Shown here piece after piece: positions 1 through 7,656 of a stretch of 42,049 nucleotides of DNA (position 1 is its first letter; every line of letters starts with the position of its first letter). The DNA is from Methylobacterium segetis. GTDB lineage: Bacteria; Pseudomonadota; Alphaproteobacteria; Rhizobiales; Beijerinckiaceae. The stretch lies in NCBI RefSeq assembly GCF_004348265.1, contig NZ_SMNT01000036.1, positions 1 to 42,049 of the forward strand, written 5' to 3'. A model generated the notes under the pieces. It was not told the DNA's origin and did no database searches. It saw nothing but the letters and a program-made list of their open reading frames with translations. Position numbers and translations under genes: made by a program.

Positions 1-1260
1 TCACCCAATCGCTGGTTGCAAATCGTTCTCGGCGTCGCCTGCATGGTGGCGGCCGCGAACATCCAGTACGCCTGGACCCTGTTCGTCCCGGAAATCCAGA
101 AGACCTTCGGCTGGGATCGCGCCGCGATCCAGGTCGCCTTCACCATCTTCGTGATCGTGCAGACCTGGCTCACCCCGATCGAGGGCTACTTCATCGACAA
201 GTACGGCCCGAGCCGGGTCGTCATGTTCGGCGGCCTGATGACCGGGCTCGCCTGGGTGATCAACTCCTACGCCACCTCGCTCACCGGCTTCTACGCCGGC
301 GCCGTCGTCGGCGGCATCGGTGTCGGCTGCGTCTACGCGACCTGCGTGAACAACGCCCTCAAGTGGTTCCCGGACAAGCGCGGCCTCGCGGTCGGCCTCA
401 CCGCGGGCGGCTACGGCGCCGGCTCGGCGCTGACCATCCTGCCGATCGCCAAGATGATCGACGCGGGCAGCTACGCCCAGGCCTTCTTCGTGTTCGGCCT
501 GATCCAGGGCGCGATCATCATCCTCGCCGCCGCCTTCATGCGCTCCCCCGGCAAGGAGGAGGTCAAGTACTCGACCAAGGTCCTGCAGTCGCGCCGCGAC
601 TACACCCTCGGCGAGGCGCTGCGCACGCCGGTCTTCTACGTCATGCTGCTGATGTTCACCTGCACGGTGACGGGCGGCCTGATGGCGGTGGCCCAGCTCG
701 GCGTGATCGCGCAGGATCTCGGCGTGAAGAACTTCCAGGTGAACCTGTACTTCTTCGCCATGGCGGCGCTGCCCTTCGCGCTGATGCTCGACCGCATCAT
801 GAACGGCATCTCCCGCCCGCTGTTCGGCTGGGTCTCGGACCGGATCGGCCGCGAGAAGACGATGTTCATCGCCTTCGCGATGGAGGGCATCGGCATCGTC
901 GCGCTCGGCTATTTCGGCTCGAACCCGTGGGCCTTCGTGATCCTGTCGGGCATCGTGTTCCTGGCCTGGGGCGAGGTCTACTCGCTGTTCTCCGCGACCG
1001 CCGCCGACACGTTCGGCTCGAAGCACATCGGCAAGATCTACGGCGTGCTCTACTGCGCCAAGGGTTTTGCGGCCCTGTTCGTGCCGCTCGGCAACGTGAT
1101 CATGCAGGCGACCGGCACGTGGTCGACGGTGCTCTACACCGTGGCCACCATGGACCTCATCGCGGCCGCCCTCGCGGTGGCGGTGCTCCGGCCCATGCTC
1201 AAGAAGCACCACGCGGCGAACGAGGCCGCCCTCCCGGCCGGCGCCCTCGCCCACGCCTGA
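1..1260 (+). CDS. oxlT: OxlT-like oxalate/formate antiporter (MFS), 5' truncated
   Basis: This is an inner-membrane major facilitator carrier, most like the oxalate:formate antiporter OxlT, which would import oxalate in exchange for formate. The frame is open to base 1 and reads S-P-N-R-W-L-Q-I-V-L-G before the first in-frame TTG at 16. N-R-W-x-Q motifs open TM1 in this family, so the true start lies just before the window and only a short N-terminus is missing. The visible part (about 419 residues) has roughly twelve hydrophobic segments and the MFS loop motif G-W-V-S-D-R-I-G-R-E-K near residue 276. A GntR-type regulator follows on the same strand and may respond to the substrate. Family assignment is strong; oxalate specificity is inferred from overall resemblance, not from an identified binding residue. 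Confidence 0.8.
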   Translation, partial: SPNRWLQIVLGVACMVAAANIQYAWTLFVPEIQKTFGWDRAAIQVAFTIFVIVQTWLTPIEGYFIDKYGPSRVVMFGGLMTGLAWVINSYATSLTGFYAGAVVGGIGVGCVYATCVNNALKWFPDKRGLAVGLTAGGYGAGSALTILPIAKMIDAGSYAQAFFVFGLIQGAIIILAAAFMRSPGKEEVKYSTKVLQSRRDYTLGEALRTPVFYVMLLMFTCTVTGGLMAVAQLGVIAQDLGVKNFQVNLYFFAMAALPFALMLDRIMNGISRPLFGWVSDRIGREKTMFIAFAMEGIGIVALGYFGSNPWAFVILSGIVFLAWGEVYSLFSATAADTFGSKHIGKIYGVLYCAKGFAALFVPLGNVIMQATGTWSTVLYTVATMDLIAAALAVAVLRPMLKKHHAANEAALPAGALAHA

Positions 1261-1270
1261 GCCAAAACGC

Positions 1271-1292
1271 GCGCCCCGGTTCGCCGGGGTGC
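1271..1292 (+). terminator. Possible terminator hairpin after the OxlT gene
   Basis: Eleven bases after the stop codon, arms GCGCCCCGG and CCGGGGTGC (one G-U pair) enclose a TTCG tetraloop. This is a very stable stem but no T-run follows it. It may be a terminator without a U-tract or an mRNA 3'-end stabiliser that separates the carrier from the regulator gene. Confidence 0.45.
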
Positions 1293-1347
1293 GCAGCCTG
1301 TCCCGGAACGGCCCTTCTCAGGTTCTCGAAGCGTCTGGAGCGTCACG

Positions 1348-2049
1348 TTGCTTCAAGCTCACACGCCGATGCCAAATCTAGCTTTCGTCGGGCGTGGCGC
1401 GACGCTCCGGCACCAGGCCTACGAGATGATCAAGCGCTCGATCCTGGCGATGGACATCTACAACAGCGCGACCGAGATCCGCCTGGACGAGAACCACATA
1501 GCCCGTGAGCTCGGCATCAGCCGGACGCCCGTGCGGGAGGCGATGTCCCTCTTGGAGCAGGAGGGCCTCGTCCGATCCATTCCCCGCCGTGGCCTGTTCG
1601 TCGTCCGCAAGACCAAGCGCGAGCTGATCGAGATGATCACGGTCTGGGCGGCGCTGGAGGGCACGGCCGCCTACCTCGCGGCAAGCCGAGCGAGCGACGC
1701 CGAGCTCGCCGAGCTCGCCGAGATGTTCGCCTCCTTCACTCTCTCGGGCCTCACGAACCGGCTCGATGACTACACGGACGCCAACATCGCCTTCCACCAG
1801 GCCATCATCCGCCTCGGCAACTGCCAGCTCATGGTCGAGATGTCCGCGAACCTGTTCGTCCATGTCCGCGCGATCCGATCGACGTCGATTCGCCAGGACG
1901 GGCGCCCCGACCGCTCGATGCGCGAGCACGCCGCGATCATCGCGGCCCTGCAGGCCCGCGCCGCCGAGCGCGCCGCCATCCTTGTCCGCGACCATGCCCT
2001 CGGGCTCGCCGGCCATGTCGAGGCGCACTGGACCGTTCCCAAGACCTAG
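1348..2049 (+). CDS. GntR family transcriptional regulator, FadR/FCD type
   Basis: This is a DNA-binding repressor or activator of the FadR subgroup. The N-terminal winged helix-turn-helix spans about residues 20-85 and includes the typical recognition segment A-R-E-L-G-I-S-R-T-P-V-R-E-A. The C-terminal all-helical FCD domain (about 100-225) carries a D-A-N-I-A-F-H-Q motif and later R-E-H and R-D-H histidines, the usual metal/ligand set that senses a small organic acid. I chose the TTG start because GGAG lies at 1337-1340, seven bases upstream; an in-frame ATG at 1369 has no visible Shine-Dalgarno but would remove only seven residues. Its place directly behind the OxlT-like gene suggests it controls that carrier or related oxalate/formate genes; this is inference from position. 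Confidence 0.88.
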   Translation: MLQAHTPMPNLAFVGRGATLRHQAYEMIKRSILAMDIYNSATEIRLDENHIARELGISRTPVREAMSLLEQEGLVRSIPRRGLFVVRKTKRELIEMITVWAALEGTAAYLAASRASDAELAELAEMFASFTLSGLTNRLDDYTDANIAFHQAIIRLGNCQLMVEMSANLFVHVRAIRSTSIRQDGRPDRSMREHAAIIAALQARAAERAAILVRDHALGLAGHVEAHWTVPKT

Positions 2050-2069
2050 CAACACGATGGAGCCGGAGC

Positions 2070-2525
2070 ATGCTTCGCTACGTGATCCCGATGGCCCTCG
2101 TCCTCGCCGCGACCGGCGCCCGCGCCGCCGAGATGGTCGAGGCGCCGCTCCCGAACCGCGCGCCGGCACTCGTCTCGAAGCTCGTCGGCTACGCGATCAC
2201 CCTGGAGAAGTGCAAGGCGGTCAAGCCCGGCCGCAACGCCCAGGCACCCTGGCTCGCCCTCCGGTCGGCCTACGGCTCCGCGGAGGAGCGCTGGGAGCAG
2301 GATGAGGCACGGCTCAAGGCGCTCGTGCGCACCGAGATCAACCGCCAGCGCCTGACCATGCCGGAGCCCGCCGACGGCTGGTGTGAGGAGGCCAAGCGCG
2401 CCTACGGCCGCCGCGGCACCATATACCCGGACGCGATCTCGATGATCGACGGCTCCTCCAGCAGCGCCTCCTTGGGCGCCGAGGCGCTGTTCACCGCCGA
2501 CACGCTGGAGATCTACCAGCACTGA
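2070..2525 (+). CDS. Exported protein of unknown function
   Basis: I do not recognise the family. The 151-residue product begins with a clear signal peptide: hydrophobic core M-A-L-V-L-A-A-T-G and an A-R-A cleavage site near residue 20. The mature part is soluble, mixed charged, with two cysteines (in the E-K-C-K-A and W-C-E-E segments) that could form a periplasmic disulfide. GGAG at 2059-2062 lies seven bases before the ATG. It starts 20 bp after the GntR gene on the same strand and may be co-transcribed. Codon use is as GC-rich as its neighbours, which supports it being a real gene. Confidence 0.7.
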   Translation: MLRYVIPMALVLAATGARAAEMVEAPLPNRAPALVSKLVGYAITLEKCKAVKPGRNAQAPWLALRSAYGSAEERWEQDEARLKALVRTEINRQRLTMPEPADGWCEEAKRAYGRRGTIYPDAISMIDGSSSSASLGAEALFTADTLEIYQH

Positions 2526-2727
2526 TCGCGCGCCACGCAAGGGCTGGCCGGCAGCTCCCTGTAATGCCGCTTACGCGACGGGACGCGCGCGCATGATGCG
2601 AATTCAGCAGCCTCGCGCGTGCACGACGGTTGCATCATTTGAGCTTGCTACCTCCTGCGACGGTCACCCAAAATGGGCGAGCGCCTTTCGTGGCTCTCGT
2701 TCAACCAAGGACTGGAGGAAGCGAGCT

Positions 2728-3090
2728 ATGGCTGAGACGGGCACGTTATCAGTTCCGAGCCATCCGCTGATCGAGAGTGATCGCGTCGAGGGCACCGCTG
2801 TTTACGATGCGAACGGAGTGCGGATCGGAACCATCAAGCGTCTCGTGATCGAAAAGATCAGCGGCCAGGTGGTTTATGCCGTCACGACGTTCCGCGGCTT
2901 CCTGAACCTGGATTCCGAGATCCATACGGTTCCTTGGGAACAGCTGCATTACGACACGAAACTGCACGGCTACCATACGAGCATCACAGAGGAGCAGCTG
3001 CGCAATTCGCCCGAGTTCTCCCGTGACGACACGCTTCTGTCTCGGGACGAGTGGGAACAGCTCGGCGAGTACTACGCAGGTCCGTTGTAG
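2728..3090 (+). CDS. PRC-barrel domain protein
   Basis: This is a 120-residue protein with a single PRC-barrel (about residues 13-85): strands around V-E-G-T-A-V-Y-D-A-N-G, I-G-T-I-K-R-L-V-I-E and the conserved V-P-W-E-Q-L. Such proteins are common in Rhizobiales and are often stress-induced, with no defined reaction. The frame is open back to an ATG at 2593, but the start at 2728 is preceded by GGAGGAA at 2714-2720 with ideal spacing, and the upstream 45 codons do not look coding. The 200 bp before it (2526-2727) contains no other gene I can support. I looked for a general-stress GGAAC-type promoter there and did not find one. Confidence 0.88.
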   Translation: MAETGTLSVPSHPLIESDRVEGTAVYDANGVRIGTIKRLVIEKISGQVVYAVTTFRGFLNLDSEIHTVPWEQLHYDTKLHGYHTSITEEQLRNSPEFSRDDTLLSRDEWEQLGEYYAGPL

Positions 3091-3313
3091 GGAGCGCTCG
3101 GCAGCCACGGGCCCGGCTTCCCCTCACGGAGTCCGCGGCCGGTGATCCCCAAGCCCATACTCCTCCCTCTGCGATTCCCGTATTCCATGATGCCCAACCC
3201 GCGAAGGTCCGCTACCGAGGGCGATGCGACCCGTTGCGGCCGCTTGGCTGAATGCCGGCGACCCTCCCCTCAGCGGACCTCGCGAGCGGGGACCAAACGT
3301 CGGATTTCGGCCC

Positions 3314-3817
3314 CTAGGCTGCGCCCTCGCGCTGCAGGCAGGCCTCGCACTCGCCCTCGACTTCGAGGATGCGGCTCGCGGGGCGGAACCCGGCGCGCGC
3401 CAGGGTGCGGCCGAGCTGGTCCTCGATCTCGGGCGAGGTGGTCTCGTCGATGCCGCCGCAGCTGCGGCAAATCATGAAGACGAGGCCCGCCCCCTCCCCG
3501 TGGCTGTGGGCGCAGGGGACGAAGGCGTTGCGGCTCGCGATGCGGTGGACGAGGTCGTGCTCGGTCAGGAAGTCGAGGGCGCGGTAGACCGAGACCGCCG
3601 CCACCCGGCGCCCCGGCTCGCTCAGGCGCTCGGCGATGTCGTAGGCGCCGAGCGGGCGGCCCGCCTCGGCCACCGCCTTCAGGACGTCCCGGCGCAGCCG
3701 CGTGAATTGCAGGTCGCGCTCCCGGCAGAGGCGCTCGGCCCGCTCGATCACGGCGTCGCCGCCGCAGCAGGGGCCCGCCTCGTGGCCGGCCTCATGAGGG
3801 TGCCTGTGCTCCGTCAC
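3314..3817 (-). CDS. zur: Zinc uptake regulator Zur (Fur family)
   Basis: This is a Fur-family repressor that binds DNA when zinc is replete. The 167-residue product has a winged-helix N-terminal domain (about 20-95) with D-I-A-E-R-L and V-S-V-Y-R-A-L-D-F-L, and a dimerisation domain with F-V-P-C-A-H-S-H-G, C-R-S-C-G-G and C-E-A-C motifs that supply structural and sensory zinc ligands. The first 20 residues add further His and Cys (H-R-H-P-H, H-E-A-G, C-C). Translation begins at a GTG. It lies divergent from znuC/znuB across a short region with a candidate operator, the usual arrangement for a self-regulated zinc locus. Zur rather than Fur is supported by the CxxC pairs and the neighbours. 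Confidence 0.92.
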   Translation of the reverse strand: MTEHRHPHEAGHEAGPCCGGDAVIERAERLCRERDLQFTRLRRDVLKAVAEAGRPLGAYDIAERLSEPGRRVAAVSVYRALDFLTEHDLVHRIASRNAFVPCAHSHGEGAGLVFMICRSCGGIDETTSPEIEDQLGRTLARAGFRPASRILEVEGECEACLQREGAA

Positions 3818-3843
3818 GGCGGGTCCCGATTGAACTCCGAGGG

Positions 3844-3858
3844 TGTTACAGTGTATCA
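3844..3858. promoter_or_regulatory. Candidate Zur operator
   Basis: TGTTACAGTGTATCA is a 15-bp near-perfect palindrome (TGxTACA-G-TGTAxCA; one mismatched pair per arm around a central base) in the zur/znu divergent intergenic region, 27 bp upstream of the zur start. Zur boxes are AT-rich palindromes in such positions. The sequence is seen directly; binding is inferred. Confidence 0.55.
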
Positions 3859-3992
3859 GCCCCGACTATAGGGCGCAGGCCCGATCCCGGCAAATCGTCC
3901 GGCGCGCGAGGATGCGGGCCGGCGGGCGGGAGGCGCCACCCGCCGCGACCGGCCCGGACGCCCGTCGCCGCGCCACCGGAACCGACCCCGAC

Positions 3993-4163
3993 GTGACCCG
4001 ATCCGACCGGCCCCAAGCCTCGTCCCGAGCCCCCTCCGCCTCCCCGTCGCGCCGGCCGACGTCGCGCGCCTCCCTGTTCCGCGCCGGGATCGGCGCCCGC
4101 CTCGCCCTCGCCGCCGCCTGCGCCGGCGGGCTCTGGCTCGTGATCCTGTGGGCGCTCCGGTGA
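3993..4163 (+). CDS. Small single-pass membrane ORF leading the znu genes
   Basis: This is a possible 56-residue protein starting at GTG. The first 30 residues are rich in Arg, Ser and Pro, and the C-terminal part (about 36-55, L-A-L-A-A-A-C-A-G-G-L-W-L-V-I-L-W) is a good transmembrane helix ending in Leu-Arg. Its stop codon overlaps the GTG used here for znuC (GTGA), which suggests translational coupling. No family is recognised and the Shine-Dalgarno is weak, so it may instead be leader sequence. Position between the Zur operator and znuC would put it under zinc control. Confidence 0.4.
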   Translation: MTRSDRPQASSRAPSASPSRRPTSRASLFRAGIGARLALAAACAGGLWLVILWALR

Positions 4164-5074
4164 CGGTGCCTCCGCGCGGCGCCATCGCCTTCGACGGGCT
4201 GACCCTCGGCTATGACCGGCACCCGGCCGTGCACCATCTCGACGGCGCGATCCCGCGGGGCGACCTGCTCGCCCTCGTCGGCCCGAACGGAGCCGGCAAG
4301 TCCACGCTCCTGAAGGGGATCGCGGGGGAGATCGGCAGCCTCGACGGCCGGATCGAGCGCGACCGCGGCGCCATCGCCTACCTGCCGCAGGCCGACGAGA
4401 TCGACCGCAGCTTTCCCCTCAGCGTCCTCGACCTCGCCTATATGGGCCTGTGGCGGCGGCTCGGCCCCTGGGCGAGCCTGCGGCGGCACCGGGGCGAGGC
4501 GCTCGCCGCCCTCGCCGCGGTCGGCCTCGACGGGTTCGAGGCGCGGGCGATCGGCACCCTGTCCGGCGGCCAGTTCCAGCGGGCCCTGTTCGCCCGGCTG
4601 ATCCTGCAGGACGCCGCGATCATCCTGCTCGACGAGCCCTTCACCGGGATCGACGCCCGCACCACCGACGACCTCGTCGGCCTGATCCGCCTCTGGCACG
4701 GGCAGGGGCGCACGATCGTCGCGGCGCTGCACGACCTCGCGCAGGTGCGCGCCCATTTCCCCACGACCCTGCTGCTGGCCCGCGAGCCCGTGGCCTGGGG
4801 ACCGACCGCCGCCGTGCTGACGCCCGCCCATCTCGCCCGCGCGACCCGGCTCTCGGAGGCCTGGGACGAGAACGCCGCGATCTGCGCCCGCGGCCATATC
4901 CACGAGCATGCCCACGAGCATGCCCACGAGCCTCTTCACGAGCCCCACGACCACCACCACGCGGGCGCGCACGGGCATGATCGCGATCAACGCGGCGACG
5001 TTCGGGGGGAGATCGCGCACAAGGCCGCGCCGGACCCCGATCCCGCGCGCCCACTCCACCGGAGCGCCTCGTGA
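4160..5074 (+). CDS. znuC: Zinc ABC transporter ATPase ZnuC with His-rich tail
   Basis: This ATP-binding subunit powers zinc import through ZnuB. It has Walker A G-P-N-G-A-G-K-S-T (about residues 41-49), the signature L-S-G-G-Q-F-Q-R near 140, Walker B I-I-L-L-D-E-P-F-T-G near 155-165 and the switch His in A-A-L-H-D-L. The final 60 residues are an unusual extension with alternating His-Glu and His-Asp (starting H-I-H-E-H-A-H-E) that could buffer or sense zinc in the cytoplasm. Three in-frame GTG codons (4148, 4160, 4166) compete as start; 4160 overlaps the stop of the upstream small ORF. The gene ends in a GTGA overlap with znuB. No periplasmic ZnuA gene lies nearby. Confidence 0.92.
   Translation: MTVPPRGAIAFDGLTLGYDRHPAVHHLDGAIPRGDLLALVGPNGAGKSTLLKGIAGEIGSLDGRIERDRGAIAYLPQADEIDRSFPLSVLDLAYMGLWRRLGPWASLRRHRGEALAALAAVGLDGFEARAIGTLSGGQFQRALFARLILQDAAIILLDEPFTGIDARTTDDLVGLIRLWHGQGRTIVAALHDLAQVRAHFPTTLLLAREPVAWGPTAAVLTPAHLARATRLSEAWDENAAICARGHIHEHAHEHAHEPLHEPHDHHHAGAHGHDRDQRGDVRGEIAHKAAPDPDPARPLHRSAS
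4901..4943 (+). repeat. 12-bp tandem repeat coding the ZnuC His-Glu tail
   Basis: CACGAGCATGCC occurs twice in perfect tandem (4901-4912, 4913-4924), followed by a diverged copy (CACGAGCCTCTT) and a partial fourth. Each unit codes H-E-H-A or a variant. Because the unit is a multiple of three, repeat slippage would change tail length without a frameshift. Confidence 0.85.
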
Positions 5075-5937
5075 TCGACCTCGTCCTCGGCCCCTTCCTC
5101 GAGTTCGGATTCATGCGCCGGGCGCTGGCGGGCTGCCTCGCCCTGTCCGTCTCAGCCCCCCCGATCGGCGTCTTCCTGATGCTGCGCCGGATGAGCCTGA
5201 TGAGCGAGGCGATGAGCCACGCCATCCTCCCCGGCGCCGCGGCGGGCTTTCTCGTCGCCGGCCTGTCCCTGCCCGCGATGACGCTGGGCGGCCTCGCGGC
5301 CGGCCTCGCGGTGGCTTTGCTCGCCGGCCTCGTCACCCGCTCGACCGTGCTGAAGGAGGATGCGAGCCTCGCCGCCTTCTACCTGATCTCGCTCGCGGCC
5401 GGCGTGCTCCTCGTCTCCCTCAGGGGGTCGCAGATCGACCTCCTGCACATCCTGTTCGGCACGGTGCTCGCCCTCGACGACCCGGCGCTGCTGCTGCTCG
5501 GCGGCATCGCGAGCGTGACGCTCCTGGCGCTCGCCGTGCTCTACCGCCCGCTCGTGATGGAGTGCGTCGACCCGCTCTTCCTGCGCACGGTGAGCCGCGT
5601 CGGCGGCCCGGTCCACCTCGCCTTCCTCGGCCTCGTGGTGATGAACCTCGTCGGCGGCTTCCAGGCGCTGGGGACGCTGCTGGCGGTCGGCCTGATGCTG
5701 CTGCCCGCGATCACGGCGCGGTTCTGGGCCTCCGACCTCAGCGGCCTGATCCCGGTCTCGATGCTCGCCGCGGCGCTCGCCAGCGTGATCGGCCTCAGCC
5801 TGTCCTACCACGCGGACCTGCCCACCGGCCCCGCCATCGTGCTGGCGGCGGGGGGCCTTTACCTCGTCTCGATGCTGGTGGGGCCGCGCGGCGGCCTCGT
5901 CTACCGCCTCGTCCGCCCCCGCCACCTCGAAGCGTGA
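5071..5937 (+). CDS. znuB: Zinc ABC transporter permease ZnuB
   Basis: This inner-membrane permease belongs to the ABC-3 family and forms the channel for zinc import with ZnuC. The 288 residues contain about eight hydrophobic segments. The early M-S-E-A-M-S-H-A-I-L-P-G motif and later G-x-L-L-A-V-G-L-M-L-L-P-A are characteristic of ABC-3 permeases of Zn and Mn. The GTG start overlaps the znuC stop, so the two are translationally coupled. It ends only seven bases from the convergent ExoD-family gene, with no terminator visible in between. Confidence 0.93.
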   Translation: MIDLVLGPFLEFGFMRRALAGCLALSVSAPPIGVFLMLRRMSLMSEAMSHAILPGAAAGFLVAGLSLPAMTLGGLAAGLAVALLAGLVTRSTVLKEDASLAAFYLISLAAGVLLVSLRGSQIDLLHILFGTVLALDDPALLLLGGIASVTLLALAVLYRPLVMECVDPLFLRTVSRVGGPVHLAFLGLVVMNLVGGFQALGTLLAVGLMLLPAITARFWASDLSGLIPVSMLAAALASVIGLSLSYHADLPTGPAIVLAAGGLYLVSMLVGPRGGLVYRLVRPRHLEA

Positions 5938-5944
5938 GGCCGTC

Positions 5945-6766
5945 TCAGAGGCCGAACAGGCTCATGATGCCGGCGACGATCGCGTAGACGAAGCCGGCAT
6001 TCAGCGCGACGCCGACGGTGCCGATCCCGAGCCCGACGAGGACGATGATGCCGTCCCGCTCGACGAGGCCGAGCCCCACGAGGCAGACCGCGAGCCCGAG
6101 CGGGATCTGCCCGACCACGGGCGCCGCGACGATCAGCGCCATCGCCAGCGTCAAGAGGATCAGCCCCATCCCGCGCATGCCGATCGCGGTCTCGAACACC
6201 GCCATGCGCGGCCGCGACCAGCGCTCCAGCCGCCGCAGCAGCGGAACGGCCCGGTTCACCGCCCGCTCCACGTCGCTGCGCGCGACGGAGCGCCCGAGCA
6301 GCGCCCGCGGCAGCCAGGGCGCCGACATGCCGGCCGCGATCTGCACCGCAACGAGCAGCAGCAGCAGCCCGCAGATCAGCGGGATCGGCGGCGGCATCGG
6401 CAGGCAGTTCGGCAGGCCGAGGATGACGACGAGCAGCGCGAAGGCGCGGTCCCGCAGCACGGCGACGATGTCGCCGACGGTCAGCCTCTCGCCCTCCTGG
6501 CTCGCGAGCACGGTGAGGACGTCGGAAGTTCGTGCACCGGAATACAAGAAGGTTCGGCCGCTGGCTGCTGTCCCGGGCGCGGCTCTAGCCGAGTTCGGTG
6601 CGGGCGCCAAGCGCGCCAGCGCACCTGCCGGCGGGACTTCGAGGCTTCTCGCGGAGCGTGCGGGACTGCTCGCGGGGTGCGCAGCGCGGGACGCGTCATC
6701 GTCGAAGGACGCATCGCTGAAGTTTTCGGCGTCGGAGAATTCCGACCTGAGGTTTTCTTCAATCAT
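5945..6766 (-). CDS. exoD: ExoD-family membrane protein with long N-terminal extension
   Basis: ExoD proteins are small integral membrane proteins linked to exopolysaccharide production in rhizobia; their biochemical role is unknown. The conserved region covers about the last 165 residues: T-V-G-D-I-V-A-V-L-R-D-R-A-F-A, then L-P-N-C-L-P-M-P-P-P-I-P and four to five hydrophobic segments. The frame is open to 6862, but the ATG at 6766 begins a more plausible sequence (M-I-E-E-N-L-R-S). Even so, about 75 residues of Ser/Ala/Pro-rich, probably disordered sequence precede the domain, longer than the roughly 200-residue family norm, so a start further downstream is possible. Confidence 0.8.
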   Translation of the reverse strand: MIEENLRSEFSDAENFSDASFDDDASRAAHPASSPARSARSLEVPPAGALARLAPAPNSARAAPGTAASGRTFLYSGARTSDVLTVLASQEGERLTVGDIVAVLRDRAFALLVVILGLPNCLPMPPPIPLICGLLLLLVAVQIAAGMSAPWLPRALLGRSVARSDVERAVNRAVPLLRRLERWSRPRMAVFETAIGMRGMGLILLTLAMALIVAAPVVGQIPLGLAVCLVGLGLVERDGIIVLVGLGIGTVGVALNAGFVYAIVAGIMSLFGL

Positions 6767-6904
6767 GCCGACCGGATGATCCGCCGTTGACCTGAAACAA
6801 CCAGAAATAATTCCTTGTTTCTCCCGTGCAGATGCGCCCGATCTCTGGCGGAATCGAGGCACGAGAACCTACACTGATGCGAATTCAGCCTGGGCGAGTC
6901 CCCG

Positions 6905-7636
6905 GTGACACGCATTCTCCTATCGGCCGTCTCCGCTGCCGCCGCGCTCCCGCTCGCCGCCGCTCCCCTGCGCGCGGAGAGCTACCCGCTCGGTACGGTC
7001 GTGTTCGGAAGCCTCGACGCGGCGCCCGCCTCCTTCGCGGCGAGCGGCCTGAAGCTCGATCTCGGGCATCGAGGCGGCTCCGGCCCCGTGATCCTGGCGA
7101 GTGCCGGCATGGGGCGGCGCTTCGAGACGGCCCTCTGTTTCTGCGGCCCACGCGTCACCATCGCGCGGCTCGCCCGCTACACCGTCTCGGCCTCGGCCCT
7201 CGCGGGTTACCAATGGGCCGGGGATTGGGGCGTCGCCGCCCTCTATGCCGGACCTGAATCCGTGCTCGAGGCGCTGACGGACGGCAGCGGGTTCGGCCTG
7301 CTGCCGGCGCGTTTCGGGCTGCGCCTGCAGAGCGAGATCTGGGCCCATCCGAGCCCGGACACCCTCGTGAACGGCACCCTGATCCTCGGATCCGCCCGGG
7401 GCGACCTCTGGAGCCGTGTCGCCCTCGGTCATCGGATCTGGGACGCGTATCTCGGACCCGAGGCGAGCCTGTCCGCGGATGCGACGGGCTACGGCAAGTG
7501 GAGCTTCGGCCTCCACGCCACCGACGTCGCGCTGTGGCGCTACCATCTGCGTGTCTCGGCGGGCGTGCAGTTCGAGAGCGGACGGCGGGATCCGAGCCCG
7601 TACGTCTCGCTCACGGTCTGGACGGATCTGCGGTAG
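6905..7636 (+). CDS. BcsS-like exported protein
   Basis: This is a 243-residue secreted protein with a signal peptide (hydrophobic residues 4-20, cleavage near P-L-R-A-E at about 25). The mature part alternates short amphipathic strands rich in Gly, Tyr and Trp and ends S-L-T-V-W-T-D-L-R, as expected for an outer-membrane barrel. The pattern (G-P-E-A-S, F-G-L-H-A-T, L-W-R-Y-x-L-R-V-S-A-G) resembles the cellulose-biosynthesis protein BcsS family of Rhizobiales, whose function is not settled. It starts at GTG with no strong Shine-Dalgarno. No bcsA or bcsB is nearby, so a link to cellulose is inferred only from family resemblance. Confidence 0.6.
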   Translation: MTRILLSAVSAAAALPLAAAPLRAESYPLGTVVFGSLDAAPASFAASGLKLDLGHRGGSGPVILASAGMGRRFETALCFCGPRVTIARLARYTVSASALAGYQWAGDWGVAALYAGPESVLEALTDGSGFGLLPARFGLRLQSEIWAHPSPDTLVNGTLILGSARGDLWSRVALGHRIWDAYLGPEASLSADATGYGKWSFGLHATDVALWRYHLRVSAGVQFESGRRDPSPYVSLTVWTDLR

Positions 7637-7656
7637 CCGCCGGCACCGAGCCGCCT

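Noticed and set aside
2594..2608. 15-base identical sequence TGATGCGAATTCAGC at 2594 and 6875, both before + strand genes
   Set aside because: About one 15-mer repeat is expected by chance in 42 kb, and the two copies lie at different distances from the genes, so it is not evidence of a shared operator.
4901..4943. Direct repeats considered as a CRISPR or regulatory iteron
   Set aside because: The 12-bp unit is in frame inside znuC and codes the His-Glu tail; there are no spacers.
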